Shown: positions 1 to 5,924, numbered from the stretch's first letter. The stretch: 15,695 nucleotides of DNA from an uncultured Clostridia bacterium (GCA_958419945.1 CATZIC010000048.1:1-15695); one strand, 5' to 3'. Translations and numbers: made by a program. The notes: generated from the sequence alone by a model not told the origin.

Positions 1-72
1 TCCTTGGTCAAGCGGTTAAGACATCGCCCTTTCACGGCGGTAACACGAGTTCGAGTCTCGTAGGAGTCACCA
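1..72 (+). tRNA. tRNA-Glu(UUC), 5' end cut by the window edge
   Basis: The anticodon arm is tcgcc/ggcgg (24-28, 36-40) with loop ctttcac, which gives anticodon TTC at 31-33. The T arm carries the standard GTTCGAGTC and is followed by the acceptor strand aggagtc (62-68), discriminator A and an encoded CCA (70-72). The tcct at the window start pairs with agga, so only about three bases of the 5' acceptor strand are missing. This is a glutamate tRNA for GAA/GAG codons. It lies next to the putative mobile element but looks intact at its 3' end. Confidence 0.95.
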
Positions 73-80
73 AATAAGTT

Positions 81-120
81 AAAGGCGAACCCGTTTCCAT
101 TAGGAGACGGATTCGCTTTT
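81..120 (+). terminator. Rho-independent terminator after tRNA-Glu
   Basis: A long near-perfect stem starts 9 nt past the CCA. GCGAA (85-89) pairs with TTCGC (112-116), and after one C/A mismatch CCGTTTCC (91-98) pairs with GGAGACGG (103-110), closing a 4-nt loop. The stem is followed by TTTT. It ends tRNA transcription. Confidence 0.9.
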
Positions 121-156
121 ATCGTTTATTTCAACTATCCATATTGATAAAAGCAA

Positions 157-185
157 AAGGCATACGGATTTGCTCCGTATGCCTT
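157..185. terminator. Perfect 12-bp hairpin, likely bidirectional terminator
   Basis: aaggcatacgga (157-168) and tccgtatgcctt (174-185) pair perfectly around a 5-nt loop. The rightward strand continues with atcgttttc and the leftward strand with ttttgctttta, so it could stop transcription both ways. It probably separates the leftward mobilization operon from the rightward tRNA gene. Confidence 0.75.
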
Positions 186-244
186 ATCGTTTTCTTGGGT
201 GTACGATGAACCCTTTACCGCCGTTTAATCGTTATTTGCGGTTT

Positions 245-285
245 AATCCCATTGGTTTCAATGGGGTTCTTTTTCTTTTTTCTGC
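245..285 (+). terminator. Hairpin with T-rich tail overlapping the end of the 63-aa gene
   Basis: aatcccattg (245-254) pairs with caatggggtt (259-268) around gttt, with one T-G wobble. The rightward strand continues into ctttttctttttt, a terminator-like tail. The hairpin covers the stop codon (258-260) of the leftward 63-aa gene. It may shield that operon from rightward transcription, or mark a structured element end. Confidence 0.5.
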
Positions 286-449
286 TTTTTATTATTCAAT
301 TTTGTTTTCCGTTCGGCTTGCCATTGTTCAAATTCTTTTTGTGTTTGTTCGTCCTCAAAGAGCTTTTGAATGGCGGGCAGCAATGCTCTTGCAATAGAGT
401 CAAGCTCATAGTCGGGTATTCCCGTGGTGTTCTTGCGCTTTTTCGTCAA
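258..449 (-). CDS. Small hypothetical protein of the mobilization operon (63 aa)
   Basis: A highly charged soluble protein of 63 residues, rich in Lys, Glu and Gln, with no signal peptide or membrane segment. Its centre (about residues 15-50: DSIARALLPAIQKLFEDE and on) should form an amphipathic helix. It starts with TTG; a strong AGGAGGT (461-467) overlaps the stop of the preceding gene and lies 11 nt upstream of the start. It is the last gene of the leftward operon and is probably co-translated. Similar short proteins accompany relaxases in Clostridia mobile elements (recollection, not searched). The function is unknown; a role in mobilization or copy maintenance is only a guess. Confidence 0.75.
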   Translation of the reverse strand: MTKKRKNTTGIPDYELDSIARALLPAIQKLFEDEQTQKEFEQWQAERKTKLNNKKQKKEKEPH

Positions 450-466
450 CCTATAAAATTACCTCC

Positions 467-1015
467 TTATCCATTGAATAGTAAAACGATAATAAAAATT
501 ATCTGCACGACGAGCAGTATCGGTGTCAGCCAGAAGAAGAAGGTCTGAAAAAGGCTCTGTTCTCGGTATTCGTTGCGTTGCTTTTCCATTACCTTGCCCG
601 TTTCCTCAATCTCCTTTTTTACCGCCTTTACCGCCTCATCAACCGTTGAAATGCCGTACTGCTTAACCTCAGAGAACGTGCTCGAAGCTGCGCTCCTTAC
701 CGTGTTGCCCACGTCCGAGCGTATCTTCTTCTCCTCCTCCAAGATCCTGCGTATTTCCTCCGTCTGCTTCGCCGTGTAGTCTATCAGTCGGTAGGTGTGA
801 GTTTCCGCATCGTTCTTGATCTCCTGCACTATCTCCGTCAAGTCCTCGATGAGCGTATTCTGCCGTTCTATCAAGTCGTTGCATCTCTCGTTCGATTTCG
901 CCAATGCTTCTCGGAGCAGTTGATTGTCCGTCATATCCCGATATGCGTTCGAACGCTTCTCCAATTCTGCTATCGGCGTAGCCGTTTGTCCTGTGTCTGT
1001 TCGTGTTAATGACAT
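467..1015 (-). CDS. Coiled-coil protein with C-terminal membrane anchor, overlapping the relaxase gene
   Basis: 182 residues. About residues 15-150 are rich in Glu, Lys, Arg, Gln and Leu/Ile at heptad-like spacing, as in a long coiled coil. Residues about 157-181 are a hydrophobic helix (FFFWLTPILLVVQIIFIIVL) ending three residues before the C-terminus, so it is probably a tail-anchored protein facing the cytoplasm. A strong ribosome site, ACGGAGG, lies 6 nt before ATG, inside the relaxase gene. The first 347 nt overlap the relaxase 3' end in a different frame. By analogy with ColE1, where mbeB and mbeD overlap the relaxase gene mbeA, it may be a mobilization accessory protein that links the relaxosome to the membrane. 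That role is inference. Confidence 0.85.
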   Translation of the reverse strand: MSLTRTDTGQTATPIAELEKRSNAYRDMTDNQLLREALAKSNERCNDLIERQNTLIEDLTEIVQEIKNDAETHTYRLIDYTAKQTEEIRRILEEEKKIRSDVGNTVRSAASSTFSEVKQYGISTVDEAVKAVKKEIEETGKVMEKQRNEYREQSLFQTFFFWLTPILLVVQIIFIIVLLFNG

Positions 1016-1739
1016 TTAGTACCTCCGTTTTGGTGTAATTCTCTCCGAGCTTTCGACCTCGAATTGCTTTTTGTTTCTTTGGGTGTAAATAGGAATATTC
1101 CGTCTTGCTTCTCGTCAGCGTTACGCCGTATAGAGCAAGGTGCGTTATAAATTCCTGTTCCGTTGTTGCTTCTTGTTTCGCTTCTTCAATAACCTCTCGC
1201 AATTCTTCTTTCCAGCTTGTACCGCCTTTGAGAATGATGTGTCTTTCTTCTGCCGTTCTCTTGTGTTCGGAACGCTTGCGGAAGTCTATCTCCGAAAATC
1301 CCATTTCCGCGCCAAGTCGGTTTGTTTCGTCCTTCATTGCCGTATAATCGTTACGGGATATACGGAGCTTCTTTCCGGTTAAGGGATTTAAGGCGTTTAC
1401 TACGATATGGCTATGAACCGTCTGCGTGTCGGTGTGGGTTGCAATTACGCACTCGCAATCGGGGAAAAGTCTTGCGGTTAGTTCCTCGGCAAACCTATGA
1501 GCTTCTTCGGGGGAAACATTATCTTTTCTGTCGCAGGACAGCTTGAAGTGATAATATTTCCGTTCGTCATATTTTTTGCCCTTGTTAAATCTCCGCATTG
1601 TTTCCGTGAATTGCTCGGCGTAGTCCTCGTCCTCAAAGAGATTCTGAACGGAAACATACGCAGCCTTTTCGGGATTGGTAACGTATTGCATTACCGCGCT
1701 CGGCGTGCTTTTGCTTGACTTTCCTTTGAATAGCGGCAT
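669..1739 (-). CDS. MOBP-type relaxase (mobilization nuclease)
   Basis: 356 residues. It would nick oriT, stay bound to the 5' end through a tyrosine and lead the strand into a recipient. Residues about 15-24 (VMQYVTNPEK) contain the likely nucleophile Tyr19. Residues about 101-116 contain the histidine triad in HTDTQTVHSHIVVN, matching the HxDxxxxHxHxxxN motif III of Relaxase/Mobilisation nuclease (PF03432, MOBP). The ATG shares one base with the mobC stop (TAATG), and GGAGG lies upstream, so translation is coupled. The last 115 residues, which overlap the downstream coiled-coil gene, become Gly/Asp/Arg-rich and low in complexity after about residue 290. The nuclease domain call is firm; the exact MOBP subfamily is not. 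Confidence 0.9.
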   Translation of the reverse strand: MPLFKGKSSKSTPSAVMQYVTNPEKAAYVSVQNLFEDEDYAEQFTETMRRFNKGKKYDERKYYHFKLSCDRKDNVSPEEAHRFAEELTARLFPDCECVIATHTDTQTVHSHIVVNALNPLTGKKLRISRNDYTAMKDETNRLGAEMGFSEIDFRKRSEHKRTAEERHIILKGGTSWKEELREVIEEAKQEATTEQEFITHLALYGVTLTRSKTEYSYLHPKKQKAIRGRKLGENYTKTEVLNVINTNRHRTNGYADSRIGEAFERISGYDGQSTAPRSIGEIEREMQRLDRTAEYAHRGLDGDSAGDQERCGNSHLPTDRLHGEADGGNTQDLGGGEEDTLGRGQHGKERSFEHVL

Positions 1740-2074
1740 TACGCACCTCCGAGAGCTTCGGACAGTTTTCTGTAAGCTCGCTTACACTCGGCAACGGCTG
1801 ACAATATCTCTTGCTCGGTATCGTAGCCGTAGTAACCGCTTTTGACGGCTTGGTTGAGATTGTTGCCGTGCCTTTTCAGCTCGTACAGAATTTCGTGTCC
1901 GTTGTCGATTGAAACGATGGGCTTGTCCGACAGAGTGCGGATAAGGTAGTCCGTTCGGTTCATACCGCTTTGCGTGACCTTGCGGTCAAGCAAGGTCTTT
2001 TCCGCAGCCGACACACGAAAGGAATAAGCGAACGGGCGTTGTCTGTTCGGTTGTTTCTTTCTCTCGATAAGCAT
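1739..2074 (-). CDS. mobC: MobC-like relaxosome accessory protein
   Basis: 111 residues. The N-terminal part (about 15-50: FRVSAAEKTLLDRKVTQSG and on) fits a ribbon-helix-helix DNA-binding fold. It is followed by ELKRHGNNLNQAVK (about 69-82), the signature region of bacterial mobilization protein MobC (PF05713-like). MobC proteins bind near the oriT nick and help the relaxase open DNA. ATG is preceded by AGGAGGT only a few bases upstream. It is the first gene of the leftward mob operon, with the repeat-rich oriT candidate just upstream, as expected for this family. Confidence 0.88.
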   Translation of the reverse strand: MLIERKKQPNRQRPFAYSFRVSAAEKTLLDRKVTQSGMNRTDYLIRTLSDKPIVSIDNGHEILYELKRHGNNLNQAVKSGYYGYDTEQEILSAVAECKRAYRKLSEALGGA

Positions 2075-2140
2075 TTACCTCCTGTATTTTAGTGTGGGTT
2101 ATCGGCTGCGGAAACGGGGGTTTGGGGGTGTCCCTCCAAC

Positions 2141-2295
2141 GAGGCGAGCGTTTACGCTCGGCAAGTGGCTTGCCACTTGCGTACCTCGCCATAGAGAAAG
2201 CGCATACTATCCCCACACCGCCGTCAGCCACACGTCCGATATATTTGGTTGTTGCCGATATTTTAAGGCTGACGGCAAGCCTGTCCGATCTGCAT
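2141..2295. other. Candidate origin of transfer (oriT) with stacked inverted repeats
   Basis: Just upstream of mobC are three inverted repeats. The first is CGAGCGT/ACGCTCG (2145-2151, 2154-2160). The second directly abuts it: GCAAGTGGC/GCCACTTGC (2161-2169, 2172-2180). The third is GCCGTCAGCC/GGCTGACGGC (2220-2229, 2267-2276), a perfect 10-bp pair 37 nt apart. The first two are nearly loop-less cruciforms. Short ccgatat repeats lie at 2235 and 2253. MOBP elements normally place oriT beside the relaxase/mobC genes, so this is the best oriT candidate. The nick is not located; the tract atactatccccacacc (about 2203-2219) between the repeats is a possible place. Confidence 0.6.
2263..2295 (-). 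CDS. Possible 10-aa leader peptide before mobC
   Basis: On the leftward strand GGAGGTGAT precedes ATG (2293-2295) by 4 nt, a near-ideal ribosome site. It opens a 10-codon ORF, MQIGQACRQP, with stop TAA at 2263-2265. The end of the ORF lies inside the right arm of the 10-bp inverted repeat at 2267-2276. A ribosome on it could change RNA folding ahead of mobC, as in translational attenuation. It could instead be the remnant start of a decayed gene. No other gene explains so strong a ribosome site. Confidence 0.35.
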   Translation of the reverse strand: MQIGQACRQP

Positions 2296-2326
2296 TGGTA
2301 TCACCTCCGTGTATAAATTTTTATAT

Positions 2327-2368
2327 AAAACTTCGCGCCGTTGCGTTTGGCAACGGTGAGAAGTTTTT
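2327..2368. terminator. Two-part hairpin upstream of the mob leader
   Basis: AAAACTTC (2327-2334) pairs with GAAGTTTT (2360-2367), enclosing CCGTTGC/GCAACGG (2338-2344, 2350-2356). Read rightward it ends in TTTTT. Read leftward it is followed by atataaaaatttatac, so it could act as a terminator or attenuator for transcripts entering the mob operon. A weak leftward promoter may overlap it (TTGCCA at 2348-2353, AT-rich -10 near 2325-2330). Confidence 0.5.
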
Positions 2369-2565
2369 ACCGCAGAAGAAAGAATGATAATGGTATCGTA
2401 TCATACTAACTCCCAACCTAATGGGGAGTTTGAAAAATATTATCATATTAAGTTGCAACCTAATTGCATATTTACGAAAAATCTCCTCACTAATATAAAA
2501 GCAGTTTTTTGAGCCAAGTGACCACCCTGAAAGAGAAAATTTTTTGTTTTTCTAAAATCGAATGT

Positions 2566-2678
2566 ATAAAAGTGCTCTCACTTGGTAGCCATTAAAAAAG
2601 CGAAAAAAGGGCAACTTTTTTGAAAAATTCTCAAATTTTTTAATTTTTACAATCGGGCGAATAAAAAGTGCCCTCACT
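2566..2678. repeat. Pair of direct repeats ATAAAA(A)GTGCYCTCACT
   Basis: The two copies lie at 2566-2582 and 2661-2678. They differ by one inserted A and one C/T change. Each has a palindromic core AGTG-4 nt-CACT. Their starts are 95 nt apart, about nine helical turns. A related half-site is CCAAGTGA at 2514-2521, and a weaker CTCCTCACT lies at about 2483. They resemble binding sites for a dimeric DNA-binding protein; the winged-helix protein encoded at 2835-3383 is the nearest candidate. Confidence 0.55.
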
Positions 2679-2753
2679 GTATATACTGAATTTCGCCCAT
2701 ACGCTACGGGTGTTTTACAAAAAATTCACAAAATATTTTTTCGACAAAAAGAA

Positions 2754-2778
2754 AAAAGCCCGAAAAATAAGGGCTTTT
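2754..2778 (-). terminator. Terminator of the winged-helix gene
   Basis: On the leftward strand AAAAGCCC pairs with GGGCTTTT (2771-2778 with 2754-2761) around a 9-nt loop and is followed by TTCTTTTT. It lies about 57 nt past the stop at 2835. Confidence 0.85.
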
Positions 2779-2834
2779 CGGACTTTTTAAGATTATTAAA
2801 TTTTTTCAAAAATTTGGTTGTGGAGGGTGTACGG

Positions 2835-3383
2835 CTATTTAGAACTGCGGAATTTTTTGCGTTTTGCTTCGTTGAATTTCCTCTGACTACATAGCATATC
2901 GTATTGGAACATAGCGTCGCGTTTTGTAAAATTCTCATCGAAGTCACCGGGAATGAACTTATATTCTTCCCAATGCCAATCACGAAAGCCGCAAGGGTTG
3001 TCGGGATTATACAAACGGCGTAAGGTAAGCTCGTTTCGCTTGACAGTCTTATCCTCTCCGAGATAGGTCAGAACGTTGCCTTTTTGCTTTCCCGTATCGG
3101 TGAACACGGGAGTACGGGAGATCAATCCTTGTTCCTCGAATTTCTTTAATATCTTTTGTATCGTTCTGTCGGACACAGCGAGCTTTTCCGCAAGCCACCA
3201 TACCTCAACCGATTTACCGCTATTGGCGCGGATAAAATTGAGTATAATTTCTTCTCTCTCGGCAGGTGTCGGCTTTCTGATTTCGGGTTCTATGTTATCG
3301 TCATAACCGTCATATTTGAGCTTGCGTTTGTCAACAAATTCAACGTAGCCGTATTTTCCTCGGCGTTTTGGTTTTCGTTTCAT
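2835..3383 (-). CDS. Winged-helix DNA-binding protein of the element
   Basis: 182 residues, basic at both ends. Residues about 38-95 form a helix-turn-helix/winged-helix domain: PTPAEREEIILNFI, then WLAEKLAVSDRTIQKILKKF as the HTH pair, then a wing ending near LTYLGED. A DeoR/MarR-like fold fits. The C-terminal part (about 118-182) contains NPCGFRDWHWEEYKFIPGDF and a Lys/Arg-rich tail and matches no family I can name. GAGG precedes ATG by four bases. It is transcribed alone with its own terminator, between the cargo lipoprotein and the repeat region. It probably regulates the element or binds the repeats at 2566-2678. A replication or copy-control role is possible but unproven. Confidence 0.8.
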   Translation of the reverse strand: MKRKPKRRGKYGYVEFVDKRKLKYDGYDDNIEPEIRKPTPAEREEIILNFIRANSGKSVEVWWLAEKLAVSDRTIQKILKKFEEQGLISRTPVFTDTGKQKGNVLTYLGEDKTVKRNELTLRRLYNPDNPCGFRDWHWEEYKFIPGDFDENFTKRDAMFQYDMLCSQRKFNEAKRKKFRSSK

Positions 3384-3413
3384 ATTTCCTCGTTATATCC
3401 GTTTGTTACAGAA

Positions 3414-3447
3414 GCGGTGAGCATTTCTGCCCACCGCAGTATTTTTT
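3414..3447 (+). terminator. Hairpin between lipoprotein and winged-helix genes
   Basis: GCGGTG (3414-3419) pairs with CACCGC (3432-3437), extended after one mismatch by GCA/TGC, and is followed on the rightward strand by agtattttttg. No rightward gene ends here, so it may end antisense transcripts. On the leftward strand the T run is lost, but the hairpin could still protect the 3' end of the lipoprotein mRNA. Confidence 0.45.
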
Positions 3448-3499
3448 GTTTCAAGTCTGTTCGTGTTTCTTCGCGTAGCAGGCTTTTTATTTTTAGTTT

Positions 3500-4942
3500 T
3501 TATTCAGCCGTTGTAAATTCAACGTCCCAAACATAACGATATATCCAAGTTTTCGTGTAAGAAGATGCATTGCTTATATATGAATAATAGATTTCGCCAT
3601 CTTTGTAAAGATATCTATAAGCAGATTGGCTTTCTACATATGCAACGCTGTTAATACCGCCCTGATAAACTAAAACGTCTAAAAGCCAAGGTTTAATTAT
3701 CGTTGTATAAGTTGTTTCTGGTATTTTCGGGAATCTTGCCCCAACAGGCTCTAAAAGAGCCAAAAGCGCAGTTTCACCGTATTTACCTTTCACGGAATAA
3801 TCGTTATCGCTTACAAGCACCGCTTTTCCGTCCGTAACTTCCCCAACCGTCGAAACGTAAGAATTTCCGTCTTTTGCAACGTAGGTTACTTTATCGCCAA
3901 CGCTCCAAACGCTTGGCGAAACAGTTTCTTCAATGGCTTTTCCACAATGTAAGCAGGTATAGTTTTTAGTTGAAGTCGGCGCGGTTTCAGACCAAGTATA
4001 AACGTAAGAAAATGTTTCCGCTTCGTGCTTACCTTCCAAGCAGTTAATTCTATTTTCAAGTTCTTCGATTTTGTTTTGGAGTGTGGAAACAGCACTATTC
4101 AATGCAGTTATATCTGCTTTAATAGCAGTGATTTCCGTTTTAATACCGTCAATTTGTGTCTGTAATTCTGTTTTTGCGGTTGCAATATCGGTTGCAATCT
4201 TTTGATTGAACGTGCCGTTATTTGTTTCGATAGCTTCATTGATAGCAGCGGTATAGGCGGTTGTAAGCTCGCTCTTTGCAGCTGCAAGAGCCGTTTTCTG
4301 TTCCTCGATTGCCGCTTCAAGCGTATCGTCCGCGCCGTTCAGCTTTGTTTCAAGATCGGAAAGCTTGGTATCAATTTCTGCAATCGTGTAGTAACCGTCT
4401 GCAAGGGTGGTATTTACCCATTCTTTCATACCGTTTTCGCTTGTAGAAATAGCGGTAGAAAGCGCCGTTGTATCAACAAGGGTGGTAAGTGTAGTTTTAA
4501 TGTTTGAAATTTCCGTCTGTATCTCTGCATACTGTGCAAGAGTAGCAAACGTAGCTTCTGCCCAATCCTCCGTTTCGGAAAGCTCGGTGTTTACATAGTT
4601 TTCAAGGGTTGTGACTTTGCCCTCAAGCTCGGTATCTTTGCTTTTTAATGTTTCAATGGTTGCCTTAATTGCCGTAATTTCTTCTGCCGCCAAAGTGTCA
4701 TTCGCTTCAAGCTCTGTTGCCTTTGTTTCCAAAGCGTCTATGTAACCGTCAAGGGCGGTATCGACGGCTTTCAGATCGGCAATAGAAGTGTTGATTGCGG
4801 TGATCTGCTCGGAAATGGGAGCGATAGCGGTGTTTACGGTTGTATCAATATCATCTTGGCTTGCACCACATCCTGCCAAGCCGAATACCAAACAGACACA
4901 AAGTAAAAGCGCCATAAGTGTTGTTGTGAGTGTTTTTTTCAT
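3500..4942 (-). CDS. Coiled-coil surface lipoprotein (cargo of the element)
   Basis: 480 residues. Residues 1-24 are a lipoprotein signal peptide with lipobox LAGC, so Cys25 should be lipidated and the protein held on the outer face of the membrane. Residues about 28-300 are low-complexity Ala/Thr/Glu/Ile/Leu/Lys with heptad spacing (for example LSDLETKLNGADDTLEAAI), predicted to form a long coiled-coil stalk. A CxxCG module, NYTCLHCGKAIEETV, lies at about 325-340, followed by a Tyr/Trp/Val-rich beta C-terminal domain (about 345-480) of no known family. GGAGG lies 9 nt before ATG. It is downstream of and co-oriented with tetR, 96 nt away. It may be an adhesin, decoy or exclusion factor displayed by cells carrying the element; none is shown. 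Confidence 0.88.
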   Translation of the reverse strand: MKKTLTTTLMALLLCVCLVFGLAGCGASQDDIDTTVNTAIAPISEQITAINTSIADLKAVDTALDGYIDALETKATELEANDTLAAEEITAIKATIETLKSKDTELEGKVTTLENYVNTELSETEDWAEATFATLAQYAEIQTEISNIKTTLTTLVDTTALSTAISTSENGMKEWVNTTLADGYYTIAEIDTKLSDLETKLNGADDTLEAAIEEQKTALAAAKSELTTAYTAAINEAIETNNGTFNQKIATDIATAKTELQTQIDGIKTEITAIKADITALNSAVSTLQNKIEELENRINCLEGKHEAETFSYVYTWSETAPTSTKNYTCLHCGKAIEETVSPSVWSVGDKVTYVAKDGNSYVSTVGEVTDGKAVLVSDNDYSVKGKYGETALLALLEPVGARFPKIPETTYTTIIKPWLLDVLVYQGGINSVAYVESQSAYRYLYKDGEIYYSYISNASSYTKTWIYRYVWDVEFTTAE

Positions 4943-4983
4943 TGAGTTTTGCCTCCAATTTGTTTTTTGTTAATAGAGTTTGT

Positions 4984-5024
4984 TTTGGTAGGTACGTAGT
5001 AGCTACCAAAGAGGGATATCCCTC
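4984..5024. promoter_or_regulatory. Two adjacent perfect inverted repeats before the lipoprotein gene
   Basis: TTTGGTAG (4984-4991) pairs with CTACCAAA (5003-5010) around an 11-nt loop. Immediately next to it is the 14-bp perfect palindrome GAGGGATATCCCTC (5011-5024). They lie between the tetR stop and the lipoprotein start. Neither has a convincing leftward T run, so an operator or RNA-structure role is as likely as a terminator. No clear promoter is seen in the gap. Confidence 0.5.
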
Positions 5025-5038
5025 TGCGCGTTTTTATT

Positions 5039-5713
5039 TTATATTTTACTTTCAAGATATGTAAGCATATTATCAACAACGCCCTGCGCTATGATCTTCC
5101 AATCGAACTGCTTAACAAATTCAATGGCTTCCTTAATTTTTTCATCGGGAACACGGTATAAAAGAAAGGTGGATTCAAGGAATGCGCGAACCTTTCTTTC
5201 CATTGTGAAATATATATCGCAAGGTACGGACATATGATTTCTCATTACTCCCGCCGAGGAAATTTCACGCTCATAAAAGTCCTTTGTTTCCCAAGTCGGT
5301 TGATATTCCTTGAAAATATGCTCCAATTTTTCGGTTATCGTATGATAGATTACGGTTGAGGAACGAGGCAAGGAATACGCCACGTTATACATTTCCCTCA
5401 TATGCTCGCTTGACTCCGCTATATAAAGCTGCAAAGTCGTTTCGGCTGCATAGAACAGGATTTTATCCTCGGTCTTACCTTTCAAAAATTCAGTTGTCGC
5501 CTTAAACTGTCCTTCCAAAACAAATGACACAAGCTCACACACAATATTTTCCTTATTTTTGAAAAAGTAAATAACCGAACCACGATTGACCTTTGCTTCA
5601 TCTGCAATCTTCAAAATAGTGGCTTGCTCATATCCGATCGACAAGAACAACTTAGCGGCGGCGTGTAATATTTTGCTTTTCACGCTATCAAGCTCCAATG
5701 CTTGATCTGCCAT
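5039..5713 (-). CDS. TetR-family transcriptional regulator
   Basis: 224 residues from the ATG at 5711-5713, chosen because AAGGGGTGAT precedes it. A longer reading frame reaches 5806, but that would start inside the -35 box. Residues about 12-58 are the TetR_N domain, with HTH ATILKIADEAKVNRGSVIYFFKNKENIV. The remaining helical ligand-binding domain (about 60-224) shows no diagnostic motif. A consensus promoter (5778-5806) and an 18-bp inverted repeat (5748-5765) just downstream suggest autoregulation. It is followed by the coiled-coil lipoprotein gene and faces the XRE-recombinase pair, so it may control cargo, recombinase or both. The ligand is unknown. Confidence 0.9.
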   Translation of the reverse strand: MADQALELDSVKSKILHAAAKLFLSIGYEQATILKIADEAKVNRGSVIYFFKNKENIVCELVSFVLEGQFKATTEFLKGKTEDKILFYAAETTLQLYIAESSEHMREMYNVAYSLPRSSTVIYHTITEKLEHIFKEYQPTWETKDFYEREISSAGVMRNHMSVPCDIYFTMERKVRAFLESTFLLYRVPDEKIKEAIEFVKQFDWKIIAQGVVDNMLTYLESKI

Positions 5714-5747
5714 TTCATCACCCCTTTGTGTAGTAGTGTTTACCTTG

Positions 5748-5765
5748 TTGTGTGTCGCAACACAA
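5748..5765. promoter_or_regulatory. Candidate TetR operator
   Basis: TTGTGT (5748-5753) and ACACAA (5760-5765) form an inverted repeat with a 6-nt spacer, 18 bp in all, typical in size for a TetR dimer. It lies just downstream of the -10 box of the tetR promoter, where binding would block transcription. Confidence 0.5.
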
Positions 5766-5777
5766 TTTGATGGTATA

Positions 5778-5806
5778 AGTATAGCATACATAATAGAATT
5801 TGTCAA
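5778..5806 (-). promoter_or_regulatory. tetR promoter (sigma-A type)
   Basis: On the leftward strand there is a perfect -35 TTGACA (5801-5806), a 17-nt spacer and -10 TATACT (5778-5783). Transcription should start near 5770, leaving a leader of about 57 nt. Confidence 0.88.
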
Positions 5807-5865
5807 GATTTTCGTAGCAAAAAAAGCATATCAAAAAATAATTTGTTAATAATTCAGAAAACAAG

Positions 5866-5894
5866 TTGACAATACCTGTTTTTCGTGTTATAAT
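5866..5894 (+). promoter_or_regulatory. Promoter of the XRE regulator-recombinase operon
   Basis: Perfect -35 TTGACA (5866-5871), 17-nt spacer and perfect -10 TATAAT (5889-5894), about 30 nt before the start codon at 5925. It is divergent from the tetR promoter, with 59 bp between the two -35 boxes. Such a strong promoter implies tight repression by XRE or TetR. Confidence 0.92.
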
Positions 5895-5924
5895 AAAACA
5901 AAAAACTACATAGGGAGTGGTTTA

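Larger units (their letters stand above)
2369..2834. other. 466-nt AT-rich non-coding region with inverted repeats
   Basis: I see no credible gene. It holds AACTCCC/GGGAGTT (2408-2414, 2424-2430), CCAAGTGA/TCACTTGG (2514-2521, 2578-2585), GGGCGAA/TTCGCCC (2655-2661, 2692-2698), two palindromic-core repeats listed separately, and long A and T runs. Such regions in mobile elements can hold replication or regulator-binding sites. Nothing here proves either. Confidence 0.6.

Noticed and set aside
1..72. tRNA-Glu 3' end as the attachment site of the element
   Set aside because: tRNA targeting is typical of tyrosine integrases, whereas this element carries a serine recombinase. No copy of the tRNA 3' end is seen at the right end, and two terminators separate the tRNA from the mob genes.
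1986..2231. 81-codon leftward frame over the oriT candidate and the start of mobC
   Set aside because: It starts with GTG without a ribosome site, its frame conflicts with the well-supported mobC, and it covers the inverted repeats; it is better explained as a shadow or a remnant.
2566..2678. CRISPR-like repeats
   Set aside because: There are only two copies, they are imperfect and 95 nt apart, no uniform spacers are present and there are no cas genes.
5714..5806. N-terminal extension of TetR to 255 aa
   Set aside because: The extra 31 codons would begin within the -35 box of the tetR promoter, so they cannot be transcribed from it; the internal ATG has a good ribosome site.
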